Below are positions 1 to 7,746 of a DNA stretch of 64,000 bases, piece by piece (within the stretch, counting starts at the first letter, position 1; the number at the start of each line of letters is the position of its first letter). The notes beneath the pieces were generated by a model. It made no database searches. It was not told where the DNA came from and worked only from the letters and a program-made list of their open reading frames with translations. The position numbers and the translations under genes were made by a program. The stretch lies in the NCBI GenBank assembly GCA_905181735.1, contig CAJIYR010000010.1, forward strand, positions 1 to 64,000. Direction: 5' to 3'. The DNA is from an uncultured Hyphomicrobiales bacterium (GTDB taxonomy: Bacteria; Pseudomonadota; Alphaproteobacteria; Rhizobiales; TMED25).

Positions 1-592
1 ATCTAATAAAGAGAAATTAAGAGAAAACTACACGACTCCTAAACCCGCTTCTATAACAAAAGTATTAAAGTCATTGGATCATCATTGTAAAAGTTTTATT
101 GCAAAATCTCCTTTTTTAATTCTTGGCACTGTTGGCGATGTATCACCAAGGGGTGATTATCCAGGATTTGTTGGTATATTAGATAATAAAACTATTCTTA
201 TACCTGACCGATCAGGAAACAATCGATTAGATTCGTTCACAAATATTATTTCAAACCCTACTGTAGCAATTATTTTTCTTATTCCAGGTATTAACGAGAC
301 ATTGCGTATTCGTGGCAAGGGTGAAATAACAGTTGATCAAGTCCTTTTAGAGCCATATTCATTAAACGGCAAAATACCAAGCGCTGGATTAATTATTCAT
401 ATTAACGAAACTTACCTTCACTGCGGAAAAGCTATTATTCGTTCAAAATTATGGGATACACCAGTGACCGACGATAATTTTTCGACAAGAGATATGTTTG
501 CCGATCATACAGGTAGGGATAGAAAAAAATTTAAAGACTACTATGAAGATTCTATGAGAAAGACTGTTATAGAAGAAGGTAGAGATAAGTAG
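1..592 (+). CDS. PPOX-class (pyridoxamine 5'-phosphate oxidase-like) flavoprotein, 5' end cut off by window
   Basis: The frame is open from the left edge, so the N-terminus lies outside the window; an internal TTG at 74 is not needed as a start because codons upstream of it also look like the family (LRENY, then a lysine- and proline-containing linker). The visible part carries SPFLILGT, SPRGDYPGFV, LIPDRSGNNRLDS and LRIRGKGE, which are typical of the MSMEG_1061-type split-barrel FMN-binding family, together with a late FLHCGKA-like segment (here YLHCGKAIIRSKLW). Family members bind FMN or F420, and their substrates are mostly unknown. The gene ends directly against the next ATG (stop 590-592, start 593), so the two are almost certainly co-translated. 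Specific substrate cannot be inferred. Confidence 0.85.
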   Translation, partial: SNKEKLRENYTTPKPASITKVLKSLDHHCKSFIAKSPFLILGTVGDVSPRGDYPGFVGILDNKTILIPDRSGNNRLDSFTNIISNPTVAIIFLIPGINETLRIRGKGEITVDQVLLEPYSLNGKIPSAGLIIHINETYLHCGKAIIRSKLWDTPVTDDNFSTRDMFADHTGRDRKKFKDYYEDSMRKTVIEEGRDK

Positions 593-1225
593 ATGCTTGA
601 AGTAAACCATATCCCTGATAATGGTAGTTCAATGCTTGCTGTCTTTTGTGATTTAACTATTGAAGATCAAAAGGATTTCTTGCCATGGCTAGAAGAAGAT
701 ATGTTTCCCGCAAGACTTAATATTGGATTTAAAAGTTGTGCGAGTTATAGTTTGATAGAAGGAAATGGCTCTGATTTTGTTACATTATACGAAGTTCAAA
801 GTCTTGGTGATTTATATGATTCCCCATACCAAAATCTTCGCAATAACAGAACAAAAAGAGATGCAGATTATCATAAAAAATTTCAAAATCCAATGAGATA
901 TTCTCTGGCGTGGGTAGGTCCAGAAGTTTCAAAAAAAAAGATTGGGTTTGGGCCGTTTATTCATATAGAAAGATTTGATGTAACAGATAATTTGGTTGAA
1001 GAATATAATTCTTGGTTTGTTACCACATATCTACCTAGCTTACTTAAATCTTCTAATACAATTTCTCTTCGCCGTTATATTGCAGTTGAAGGTGTGCATA
1101 GGTATTTCGTTATCAGAGAGTTTTTAGAACATAATGCAATTGTTGATAACACTGTATTAATTGAATACGCTGGATACAAAAGCTATATATCAGGCGTATA
1201 CCAGAGACTTATTCGAAGTCCATAA
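593..1225 (+). CDS. Unrecognised protein with two ferredoxin-like (dimeric alpha/beta-barrel-type) halves
   Basis: Protein of 210 residues; I do not recognise a named family with confidence. It reads as two similar halves. Residues about 15-85 contain FCDLTIEDQKDFLPWLEEDM and a later FVTLYEVQSLGDLYDS. Residues about 120-205 contain IERFDVTDNLVEEYNSWF and RYFVIREF. Each looks like the strand-helix-strand-strand-helix pattern of stress-responsive or EthD-like dimeric alpha/beta-barrel proteins, where two copies make a pseudo-dimer. No signal peptide or membrane segment is visible. The start ATG abuts the stop of the PPOX-type flavoprotein, so the two probably work together, perhaps on one small organic substrate. 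That functional link is inference from position only. Confidence 0.7.
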   Translation: MLEVNHIPDNGSSMLAVFCDLTIEDQKDFLPWLEEDMFPARLNIGFKSCASYSLIEGNGSDFVTLYEVQSLGDLYDSPYQNLRNNRTKRDADYHKKFQNPMRYSLAWVGPEVSKKKIGFGPFIHIERFDVTDNLVEEYNSWFVTTYLPSLLKSSNTISLRRYIAVEGVHRYFVIREFLEHNAIVDNTVLIEYAGYKSYISGVYQRLIRSP

Positions 1226-1521
1226 GCTCTAACATCTATTTGCATAAGATATTGTATTTTTGTCGAACGCAAATATACAAATTAAATTATTCTTATTGAG
1301 ATAATTTCTTTATTTTAGTTTTAATTACAGATTCCTAGTTTGAAATATCTCAACATAACTTAATTAAAATATGTCACCTAAATTGAGATTACTGGTTTAA
1401 AGTTAAAATTAGTTTTTTTATCAAAAGACAAATAAAACTTAGTAATTAAATTTTATATTTATTTTTAATTTTTTAATGCCTAAAATATTTAAGTTATTAA
1501 CTAACTGAAGGGTAGAGGTTT
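1226..1521. other. AT-rich intergenic stretch without a recognisable gene
   Basis: These 296 bases between the two-repeat protein and the TauE-like permease are very AT-rich and stop-dense in all frames. I see no tRNA, strong hairpin or conserved riboswitch. The Shine-Dalgarno sequence of the next gene (AGAGG at about 1514-1518) lies at its right end. A promoter for the permease is probably within it, but I cannot place one convincingly. Confidence 0.5.
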
Positions 1522-2289
1522 ATGCAATTTACATTGTCAGGATTTATAATTGGTATGTTAGTCGGCCTTACGGGTGTTGGTGGGGGGTCTTTGATGACAC
1601 CGCTCTTAGTAATTATATTTAAAATTAATCCTGCAATTGCAGTAGGAACTGATCTACTCTATGCGTCCATAACTAAATCTGCAGGAATATTATCCCATGG
1701 TTCAATGGGTCATATTAATTGGAAAATTGTTAAAACATTAATGGTTGGAAGCATTCCATCTTCTTTAGTATGTACATATTTTCTTGAAAAAATTGATCTA
1801 AATTCTCCCATAACGCTCTATTGGATTGAAATTATTCTTGGAACAACACTATTTTTAACATCTTTGGCTGTTTTCTTTCAGCCTTGGATTATTAAAAAAA
1901 CAAGAGAACGTGATACCAATGAAAATAATAATATAATATTTCTGACGATAGCTTTGGGTTTTCTCTTAGGAGGATTGGTTACTATAACTTCAGTAGGTGC
2001 TGGTGCAATGGGTGTAACGGCACTGATCTTTTTATACCCAAGAATTAAAATTAGTCGTATTATTGGAACAGACATAGCACATGCGGTTCCATTGACAATG
2101 TTAGCGGGAATTGGGCATTACAATCTTGGCAACGTTGATATTAGACTATTAGGAGCTTTACTGATTGGATCTCTTCCAGGTGTGTTAATCGGTAGTTACT
2201 TAAGTGATAAATTTAACGAAAAAACACTTCGTTATATTTTGGCCATAATTTTAATGGTTGTTAGTTTTGAGTTAATATTCAATACATAG
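1522..2289 (+). CDS. TSUP / TauE-SafE family membrane permease
   Basis: Protein of 255 residues with about seven to eight hydrophobic helices and the internal duplication typical of the sulfite-exporter TauE/SafE family. The first repeat opens with GLTGVGGGSLMTPLL (residues about 15-29), and the second with a glycine-rich segment around residues 150-165 (VTITSVGAGAMGV). Family members move small anions or organosulfur compounds such as sulfite, sulfoacetate or thiosulfate across the inner membrane. AGAGG sits seven bases before the ATG, a good ribosome binding site. The gene stands alone with AT-rich spacers on both sides. No sulfur-metabolism gene is adjacent, so the substrate is open. Confidence 0.88.
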   Translation: MQFTLSGFIIGMLVGLTGVGGGSLMTPLLVIIFKINPAIAVGTDLLYASITKSAGILSHGSMGHINWKIVKTLMVGSIPSSLVCTYFLEKIDLNSPITLYWIEIILGTTLFLTSLAVFFQPWIIKKTRERDTNENNNIIFLTIALGFLLGGLVTITSVGAGAMGVTALIFLYPRIKISRIIGTDIAHAVPLTMLAGIGHYNLGNVDIRLLGALLIGSLPGVLIGSYLSDKFNEKTLRYILAIILMVVSFELIFNT

Positions 2290-2394
2290 AATATCGAACT
2301 GATGAACAATAAAGTAAATTATATTGATGTAACCTAGCAATACAGATTTGTTAATTGTCACTTACTCTAACCAATTAAGCTAAACGAAATATCG

Positions 2395-2422
2395 TTGATG
2401 ATTGTAGAAATATTGCTATTAT
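2395..2422 (+). promoter_or_regulatory. Predicted sigma-70-like promoter for the small membrane protein
   Basis: TTGATG (2395-2400), a 16-base spacer and TATTAT (2417-2422) resemble the -35 and -10 boxes of a housekeeping promoter. Transcription would start near 2429, fewer than ten bases before the ATG at 2438, so the mRNA could be almost leaderless. This fits the lack of a clear Shine-Dalgarno sequence there. It is a pattern match in AT-rich DNA and could be chance. Confidence 0.35.
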
Positions 2423-2437
2423 GTTAAGTCTTCTTTT

Positions 2438-2866
2438 ATGATAACTAATATAATTAATGCACTAGAAAAAAGAATTGGCTTCTCTGGAGTTGTGGGTTGG
2501 GGGTTATCAATATGGTTCTGGACATCTAACCCTGAACTATGGTCAGATAACTTACATACCTTCGCATTTAAGTATATAATATTTGTTATTTTGATAGGGT
2601 ATTTATTTGCATATGTATTAAGAAAGATTTTCCCGGATACATATAAAAAAAAGGATACCGGAAAATGGAAGTTATTCACTTTAGTTCAATCAAACGAAGA
2701 ACCACCTGCTGGAATGTCTCTTGTTTATGACAGGTACTATCTCATAGTTTCTACTTTTGGCGGTCTTGGTTTATATATTATTTTTTGTATATTTGCTGTA
2801 TTCTTTCCTGAATCCTTCTTATCGTTAATAGATAATTCTTGGTTTTTTGTAAATATATTGCAATAA
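2438..2866 (+). CDS. Unrecognised small membrane protein
   Basis: Protein of 142 residues that I do not recognise. Hydrophobic segments lie at about residues 15-30 (weak, tryptophan-rich: WGLSIWFW), 45-65 (KYIIFVILIGYLFAYVL) and 102-125 (LIVSTFGGLGLYIIFCIFAV). Between the last two is a polar loop of about 35 residues rich in lysine, containing KWKLF and NEEPPAGM. That suggests two or three membrane spans. It lies between the TauE-like permease and the Liv operon on the same strand, but with spacers of about 140 bases on each side, so it is probably its own unit. ATG at 2438 is the first good start. Function unknown. Confidence 0.6.
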   Translation: MITNIINALEKRIGFSGVVGWGLSIWFWTSNPELWSDNLHTFAFKYIIFVILIGYLFAYVLRKIFPDTYKKKDTGKWKLFTLVQSNEEPPAGMSLVYDRYYLIVSTFGGLGLYIIFCIFAVFFPESFLSLIDNSWFFVNILQ

Positions 2867-2949
2867 TATTTAAAATAATTTTTTTATATCTAATGTCTGT
2901 CTATATCCTTTTTAAAGTATAGCTTTAAAAAATCTGTAATATTTTAAAA

Positions 2950-2977
2950 TTGACAATTAAATATATAGCGGTAGGCT
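2950..2977 (+). promoter_or_regulatory. Predicted promoter of the Liv-type ABC importer operon
   Basis: A perfect TTGACA (2950-2955), a 16-base spacer and TAGGCT (2972-2977) lie 31 to 58 bases upstream of the binding-protein start at 3008. The -35 box is strong and the -10 box weak, as is common for regulated promoters. The spacer from 2867 to this point contains nothing else I can identify. Confidence 0.4.
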
Positions 2978-3007
2978 TATACCTATATAAATATGGGGAG
3001 ATATAAA

Positions 3008-4303
3008 ATGACTAGAAAATCTATATACTATAGATTACTAACATCAACTATTTTTGTCTTTATAATTTCATTTGGTGTTAATAATCAAGCAAATGCCGAT
3101 ACAATTAAAGTCGGTGTATCTATGCCTTTAACGGGTAATTTTGCCGTACCTGGAACTAAACATCTTGAAGGATACAAAACGTGTGTCGATGTTATTAATA
3201 GATCTGGAGGGTGGCTTGATAGGGAGGTAGAATTAGTTGTCAATGACAATCGGTCTGACACTGAAACTGCTATATCACAATACGAAAGATTTATTAATGT
3301 CGATAAAGTTGATTTAACATTTGGAACATTTTCAAGTAAATTAACATTTCCAATTTCACCAATTTTAGCCAAATACAACTCTATACATCCAATACCTTCG
3401 GGTGGTGCTTTGAGAATTTTCTCACAAGGTCATAAGAATTTATTTTATTTCCAAGCTAGTGCTGCAGAATATGTTGGTTCGAATATGGTAGGATTGTTAA
3501 ATGAATTAGTTGCATCCGAAGATAAGCCAACAAGAGCTGCATTAGTTCATGCCGATGACTTTTTTGCAAATTCTATAGCAACTGGACTTCTTGGGAATGA
3601 AGTTAGGATGCCGGGTAGCGGTGATCTAGTTGAAGATATGGCGCCGGGATATATTGCAAGTGCAGGAATGGAAGTTGTTTATCACGAGCAATGGCCAGAA
3701 GAAGGATTTTCTGATTGGTTAGTATTAGCTAATTCAATTAAGAGATCTAAAGCTGATCTTGTTATTGCTTTAATGGCTTCTCCTGAAGAGGCATCACAAT
3801 TTGCAAGAGCATTAAAAATAGTCAAACATAATCCAAAGCATTTGATACTTTCACAAGGAACTCAAGCTGAGTTCCTTGAAGCACTTGGTGATTCTGCAGA
3901 AGGAATTATTATTATGTCTGCCTATCACGCTGATGCACCTTACAAAGGTTTATTGGGTGGTAATCAGATGAATAATAGTGATTTTGTAGCAGAATATCAT
4001 ATTAATAATGGTAAATTACCTGACGAAGATGTAGCTATAACTTATGCACTTTGTCAAGGTATTGATCAAGCTGTTAGAGCAACAGGATCCCTTGATAACC
4101 AGAAACTTATGGATTGGCTTCATGCAAGAACACCCGAAGATCCAGTACAGACAGTATTAGGTAACTTTTCATGGGACGAGAGAGGCTTGCCTCTAGATAA
4201 ATCATTCCTTATGGTTCAATGGCAGAATGATAGACTTGAATTTGTTTATCCTACCAATGAATTTCAGGCTCAAGATATTATAAGTCCTAAGCCAGAATGG
4301 TAA
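3008..4303 (+). CDS. Branched-chain amino acid-type ABC transporter, periplasmic substrate-binding protein
   Basis: Periplasmic binding protein of the Leu/Ile/Val (HAAT, type I) family, first gene of a five-gene importer operon. I chose the ATG at 3008 rather than one at 2993, because GGGGAG (2995-3000) is a good Shine-Dalgarno seven bases before 3008 and the upstream ATG overlaps it. The product is 431 residues. Residues 1-30 form a signal peptide (basic start, hydrophobic core, cleavage after NQANA). The mature protein opens with DTIKVGVSMPLTGNFA, the classic family start, and continues with GTFSSKLTFPISPI and a mid-domain VHADDFFANS. The family takes amino acids, urea, short amides or aromatic acids. 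The ligand cannot be read from sequence. Confidence 0.93.
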   Translation: MTRKSIYYRLLTSTIFVFIISFGVNNQANADTIKVGVSMPLTGNFAVPGTKHLEGYKTCVDVINRSGGWLDREVELVVNDNRSDTETAISQYERFINVDKVDLTFGTFSSKLTFPISPILAKYNSIHPIPSGGALRIFSQGHKNLFYFQASAAEYVGSNMVGLLNELVASEDKPTRAALVHADDFFANSIATGLLGNEVRMPGSGDLVEDMAPGYIASAGMEVVYHEQWPEEGFSDWLVLANSIKRSKADLVIALMASPEEASQFARALKIVKHNPKHLILSQGTQAEFLEALGDSAEGIIIMSAYHADAPYKGLLGGNQMNNSDFVAEYHINNGKLPDEDVAITYALCQGIDQAVRATGSLDNQKLMDWLHARTPEDPVQTVLGNFSWDERGLPLDKSFLMVQWQNDRLEFVYPTNEFQAQDIISPKPEW

Positions 4304-4318
4304 TAGTCTAATTTAATT

Positions 4319-4349
4319 ATAGTGGTTGTTATTTATTAGCAGCCACTAT
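4319..4349 (+). terminator. Hairpin between binding protein and ATPase genes
   Basis: Inverted repeat 4319-4328 / 4340-4349 (core AGTGGTTG against CAGCCACT, one G-U pair) with an 11-base loop, followed by CTTTATATT. It lies in the 89-base gap between the binding-protein gene and livG. Such a hairpin usually stabilises the abundant binding-protein message or partly terminates, giving more binding protein than transporter. Confidence 0.5.
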
Positions 4350-4392
4350 CTTTATATTACAATTAATAATTATATCTATTTGAATTAATATT

Positions 4393-5118
4393 ATGCTTTC
4401 AATTAAAAATGTAACAAAAAGATTTTCAGGTATCGTTGCTGTTAATGACTGTTCTTTCGATGTAGAAGAAGGGACAATATGTTCCTTAATCGGGCCTAAT
4501 GGCGCAGGTAAAAGTACATTATTTAATTGTGTTTCACGAGTATATTCAATTGATAGTGGAAATATCTTTCTAAATAACAAAAGAATAGATAATTTAGCTA
4601 CTCACAAAATAGCTAATTTAGGCGTTGGTAGGTCTTTTCAATTAACGCGAGTATTAGACGAACTCTCTGTAACAGAAAATTTAGTTCTACACACAGCTTC
4701 AGGATTTAATTTTCATCTATTGAAACGTGCGGTAACAAAAGATGATGAAGTAAAAGCAGAGCAGGTTATGGAGTTTTTAGGAATTTCTCATCTTAGACAC
4801 TCATCAATGAAAGAGTTATCTTATGGTCAAAAAAAATTACTAGACCTTGGCTCTGTGCTTATGGCTGATCCATCCTTTATATTACTAGATGAACCAGCAG
4901 CTGGTGTTAATCCAAGATTATTAGAAACTATTTTAGACAGAATATCACTTTTAAAAGATCAAGGTAAAACAATCTTATTGGTTGAACATAATATGGAAAT
5001 GGTAATGGGAATTAGTGATAAGGTTATCGTAATGGCTGCGGGCTCTATTATAGCAGAAGGTAAACCGTCTGAAATTCAATCAAACAAAGAAGTACTAGAA
5101 GTATATTTAACGGGTTAA
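4393..5118 (+). CDS. livG: Branched-chain amino acid-type ABC transporter ATP-binding protein LivG
   Basis: Cytoplasmic ATPase of 241 residues. Walker A is GPNGAGKST (about residues 34-42). The signature is degenerate, LSYGQKKLLDLG, as usual in LivG proteins, and is followed by Walker B FILLDEPAAG and a switch histidine in LVEHNMEMV. The ATTR-type C-terminal end (about residues 215-241) fits the family. It starts 89 bases after the binding protein and is followed two bases later by livF, so it belongs to the same operon. It should pair with LivF to energise the LivH/LivM pore. Confidence 0.93.
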   Translation: MLSIKNVTKRFSGIVAVNDCSFDVEEGTICSLIGPNGAGKSTLFNCVSRVYSIDSGNIFLNNKRIDNLATHKIANLGVGRSFQLTRVLDELSVTENLVLHTASGFNFHLLKRAVTKDDEVKAEQVMEFLGISHLRHSSMKELSYGQKKLLDLGSVLMADPSFILLDEPAAGVNPRLLETILDRISLLKDQGKTILLVEHNMEMVMGISDKVIVMAAGSIIAEGKPSEIQSNKEVLEVYLTG

Positions 5119-5120
5119 TT

Positions 5121-5852
5121 ATGAATGACGTGATCTTAAAACTTAACAATGTTACTGCCGGTTATCAGAATGGACCTGATATCCTTAAATCGGTTGATTT
5201 AACATTAAAAAAAGGTGAGATTAAATGTATTATTGGACCAAATGGTGCTGGTAAATCAACTATTTTAAAAGCTATCGCAGGTATCTTGAGGCCACGTAAT
5301 GGTAATGTTCTTTTTAATGATAGAGATTTAGTTGGTCTAGAGGCATATGAAATCATGCGACAGGGTATATGCTTTCTGCCTCAAGATAGAGCACTATTCG
5401 ACACGTTAAATGTAAGTGAAAACCTATGGATGGCAGGTTATACATTGCATGATAAAAAAGAACTTAAACTTAGAATTGAAGAAGTCTTAACAGTTTTTCC
5501 AATATTAAAGAAACGACTATCACAATATGCTGGCACTATGTCAGGTGGCGAACAACAACAATTAATATTTGCCAGAGCTATAATTTTAAAACCGCAGATA
5601 ATGCTTATTGACGAACCTTCATTAGGTTTAGCTCCTTCAATAGTAGAACAAGCTTTTAAACATATTGAAGAAATAGCTTTAACAGGTGTGTCTATTTTAC
5701 TTGTAGAACAAAATGCAAGAAGAGGACTTTCATCATCACATACCGGGGTTGTCATGGATTTAGGGCAGGTCGTTTTTGAAAAAGATGCCAAAGAAGTTCT
5801 TAATGATGAAAGAATTCAGGAACTCTACCTAGGTAAAAGGAAATCAAAATGA
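5121..5852 (+). CDS. livF: Branched-chain amino acid-type ABC transporter ATP-binding protein LivF
   Basis: Second ATPase of the importer, 243 residues. Walker A GPNGAGKSTILKAIAG is at about residues 39-54, the signature is MSGGEQQQLIFARAI, and Walker B is IMLIDEPSLGLAP. The switch-histidine position is replaced by glutamine (LLVEQNARRGL), which is normal for LivF. It starts two bases after livG stops and its last four bases overlap the livH start (ATGA), which shows tight translational coupling. Confidence 0.93.
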   Translation: MNDVILKLNNVTAGYQNGPDILKSVDLTLKKGEIKCIIGPNGAGKSTILKAIAGILRPRNGNVLFNDRDLVGLEAYEIMRQGICFLPQDRALFDTLNVSENLWMAGYTLHDKKELKLRIEEVLTVFPILKKRLSQYAGTMSGGEQQQLIFARAIILKPQIMLIDEPSLGLAPSIVEQAFKHIEEIALTGVSILLVEQNARRGLSSSHTGVVMDLGQVVFEKDAKEVLNDERIQELYLGKRKSK

Positions 5853-6721
5853 TATATATATTACAAGTCATTATCTTAGGGTTATGTTTAGGGCTTGTTT
5901 ACGCGTTGATGGCTACTGGTCTAACATTGATATTTGGTGTTATGAGGATTGTTAACCTAGCGCACCCAATATTTATTTTATGCGGTGCATATGTGGCCTA
6001 TTGGTTATTTGTTCTTTATGGACTGGATCCTATTCTTGCTATTCCAATAGCTGCTATTGTATGTGGTGTGTTGGGAGCTATTGTTTACAAGTTAGTTTTT
6101 GAAAAAGACGCAGGATCACAAAAATATTCAGAAATGACAGTGCTTTTAACTTTTGGTACAGCTATGATCTTAGACGGAACTCTTTCTTTCTTTTTTAAGA
6201 ACACACAGAGAGTTACATCACCATCATATGCAACGGATGCATTTTTTATCGGAGATATATTCCTTCCGACCGCACAATTATATTCAGGATTAGTGAGCCT
6301 TTCTCTTATAGTAGCATTAGCATTATTCTTAAAATTTAGTACATTAGGTGTAGCGATTCGAGCCACTTCATTGAGCAGAGTTAACGCAGAACTTGTTGGT
6401 ATTAACGTTAAATTTGTATGCTTATTCTCTTTTATACTAGGTTGCGCATTAGCCGGTTGCGCAGGTTCATTGGTAAGTTTTGTTTTTTCATTCTTCCCAG
6501 CAAAGCATTTCGAATGGATAGCAGTATTGATGTCCTTAGTTGTTCTAGGTGGAATGGGTAGTATACTTGGAGCAGTTACAGCTGCAATTGTGTTATCGGT
6601 ATTAGCGTCCTTAGTTGGCGCATTTCTTGCTCCTTCATGGTCAACAATGGTATTCTTCTTGGCTTTATTCGTAATATTATTAATCAGACCACAAGGTATG
6701 TTTGGTAAGTATTTATCATAG
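5849..6721 (+). CDS. livH: Branched-chain amino acid-type ABC transporter permease LivH
   Basis: Inner-membrane permease of 290 residues with about eight hydrophobic helices. It opens with the family hallmark GLVYALMATGLTLIFGVMRIVNLAHP (residues about 14-39) and contains the EAA-like coupling segment TLGVAIRATSLSRVNAELVGIN at about residues 166-187, followed by a glycine-rich LGGMGSILGA near residue 230. The start ATG overlaps the livF stop by four bases. With LivM it should form the translocation pore for the ligand delivered by the upstream binding protein. Confidence 0.93.
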   Translation: MIYILQVIILGLCLGLVYALMATGLTLIFGVMRIVNLAHPIFILCGAYVAYWLFVLYGLDPILAIPIAAIVCGVLGAIVYKLVFEKDAGSQKYSEMTVLLTFGTAMILDGTLSFFFKNTQRVTSPSYATDAFFIGDIFLPTAQLYSGLVSLSLIVALALFLKFSTLGVAIRATSLSRVNAELVGINVKFVCLFSFILGCALAGCAGSLVSFVFSFFPAKHFEWIAVLMSLVVLGGMGSILGAVTAAIVLSVLASLVGAFLAPSWSTMVFFLALFVILLIRPQGMFGKYLS

Positions 6722-6732
6722 GATTTTTAAAT

Positions 6733-7692
6733 ATGACCAATTCTAAATATTTAGTTCCATTATTAGCTCTACTAATGTTAACGATGTTTCCGTTGGTACA
6801 ATTTTTTTCAAATCAAAATTATATAATTCATCTATTATTATATGCTTTCTTCTACATAATCATGACAAGTAGTTGGAATATTATTGGCGGTTACGGTGGA
6901 TTTATTTCAATTGGTCATAATGCTTTTTTATGTGTTGGTGCATATGTTGCGGGTTATGCTGCGGTTAGATATGGAATATCGCCTTTCTATCTAATTGGTT
7001 TATCGGGTTTGGTTGCAGGTATTTTTGGTTTCATTGTTGGCCTTATAACTTTAAGAGTTAAAGGTCCTTCTTTTATTATATCTTCAATTGCTTTGATTAT
7101 GATTATGCGTATTGTATTTGATCATTGGGACCTAGTTGGTGGTGCTAGTGGAATAACGTTACCATTTAATTCGCTGCCCGTTCAGTGGTCTAAGTTACCT
7201 CATTATTATTCATTCTTGTTTCTTGCTCTTGCTGCAATTTATTTAAATTGGTATGTAAGGCATTCTAAGTTTGGATTAGCATTAAGAGCAGTTTCACATG
7301 ATGAAACACGTAGCGCTGTTGCTGGTATTAATGTAAAAATGATTAAAGTTACCGCTTTTGCTCTTTCGGCATTCTTAATTGGTTCAGCTGGTGCTGTTTG
7401 GGCTGATTACCTAACATACATAAGACCCAACATGTTTCTTGTCATATTAATTGCAGCAAATATCGTTCTTATGGTTATCTTAGGTGGTAAAGGTACGGTA
7501 ACAGGTCCAATAGTTGGTACGGTGATTTTTATTCTATTTAATGAAATAATTTTAACTTTTTTTGGTGCAACAGAATTGAACATATTACTAACAGGACTAC
7601 TACTTGTAATAACACTTCTTTATTTCCCGGATGGCATCGTTGGTTCTCTAAAAAATAAAAATATACTTCCTAAGTTTTTAGATTGGGGTTGA
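6733..7692 (+). CDS. livM: Branched-chain amino acid-type ABC transporter permease LivM
   Basis: Second inner-membrane permease of the importer, 319 residues and about eight to nine helices. Recognisable features are SWNIIGGYGGFISIGHNAFLCVGAY at residues about 49-73, the coupling segment KFGLALRAVSHDETRSAVAGIN near residues 177-198, and VILGGKGTVTGPIVGT near 249-264. It begins 11 bases after livH and closes the importer set. No LivM-ATPase fusion is present; both ATPases are separate upstream genes. Confidence 0.93.
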   Translation: MTNSKYLVPLLALLMLTMFPLVQFFSNQNYIIHLLLYAFFYIIMTSSWNIIGGYGGFISIGHNAFLCVGAYVAGYAAVRYGISPFYLIGLSGLVAGIFGFIVGLITLRVKGPSFIISSIALIMIMRIVFDHWDLVGGASGITLPFNSLPVQWSKLPHYYSFLFLALAAIYLNWYVRHSKFGLALRAVSHDETRSAVAGINVKMIKVTAFALSAFLIGSAGAVWADYLTYIRPNMFLVILIAANIVLMVILGGKGTVTGPIVGTVIFILFNEIILTFFGATELNILLTGLLLVITLLYFPDGIVGSLKNKNILPKFLDWG

Positions 7693-7746
7693 GTTAATCT
7701 TGAAATTGACTTACCAATATATCTTCAGTTTATAACAGAAGTAATA

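Noticed and set aside
1226-1521. Small gene, riboswitch or repeat in the AT-rich gap
   Set aside because: No frame with a plausible start and family resemblance, no G-C stem of note and no repeated unit was seen.
2993-3007. Upstream ATG for the Liv-type binding protein
   Set aside because: That ATG overlaps the GGGGAG Shine-Dalgarno of the ATG at 3008, and the latter gives a better signal peptide.
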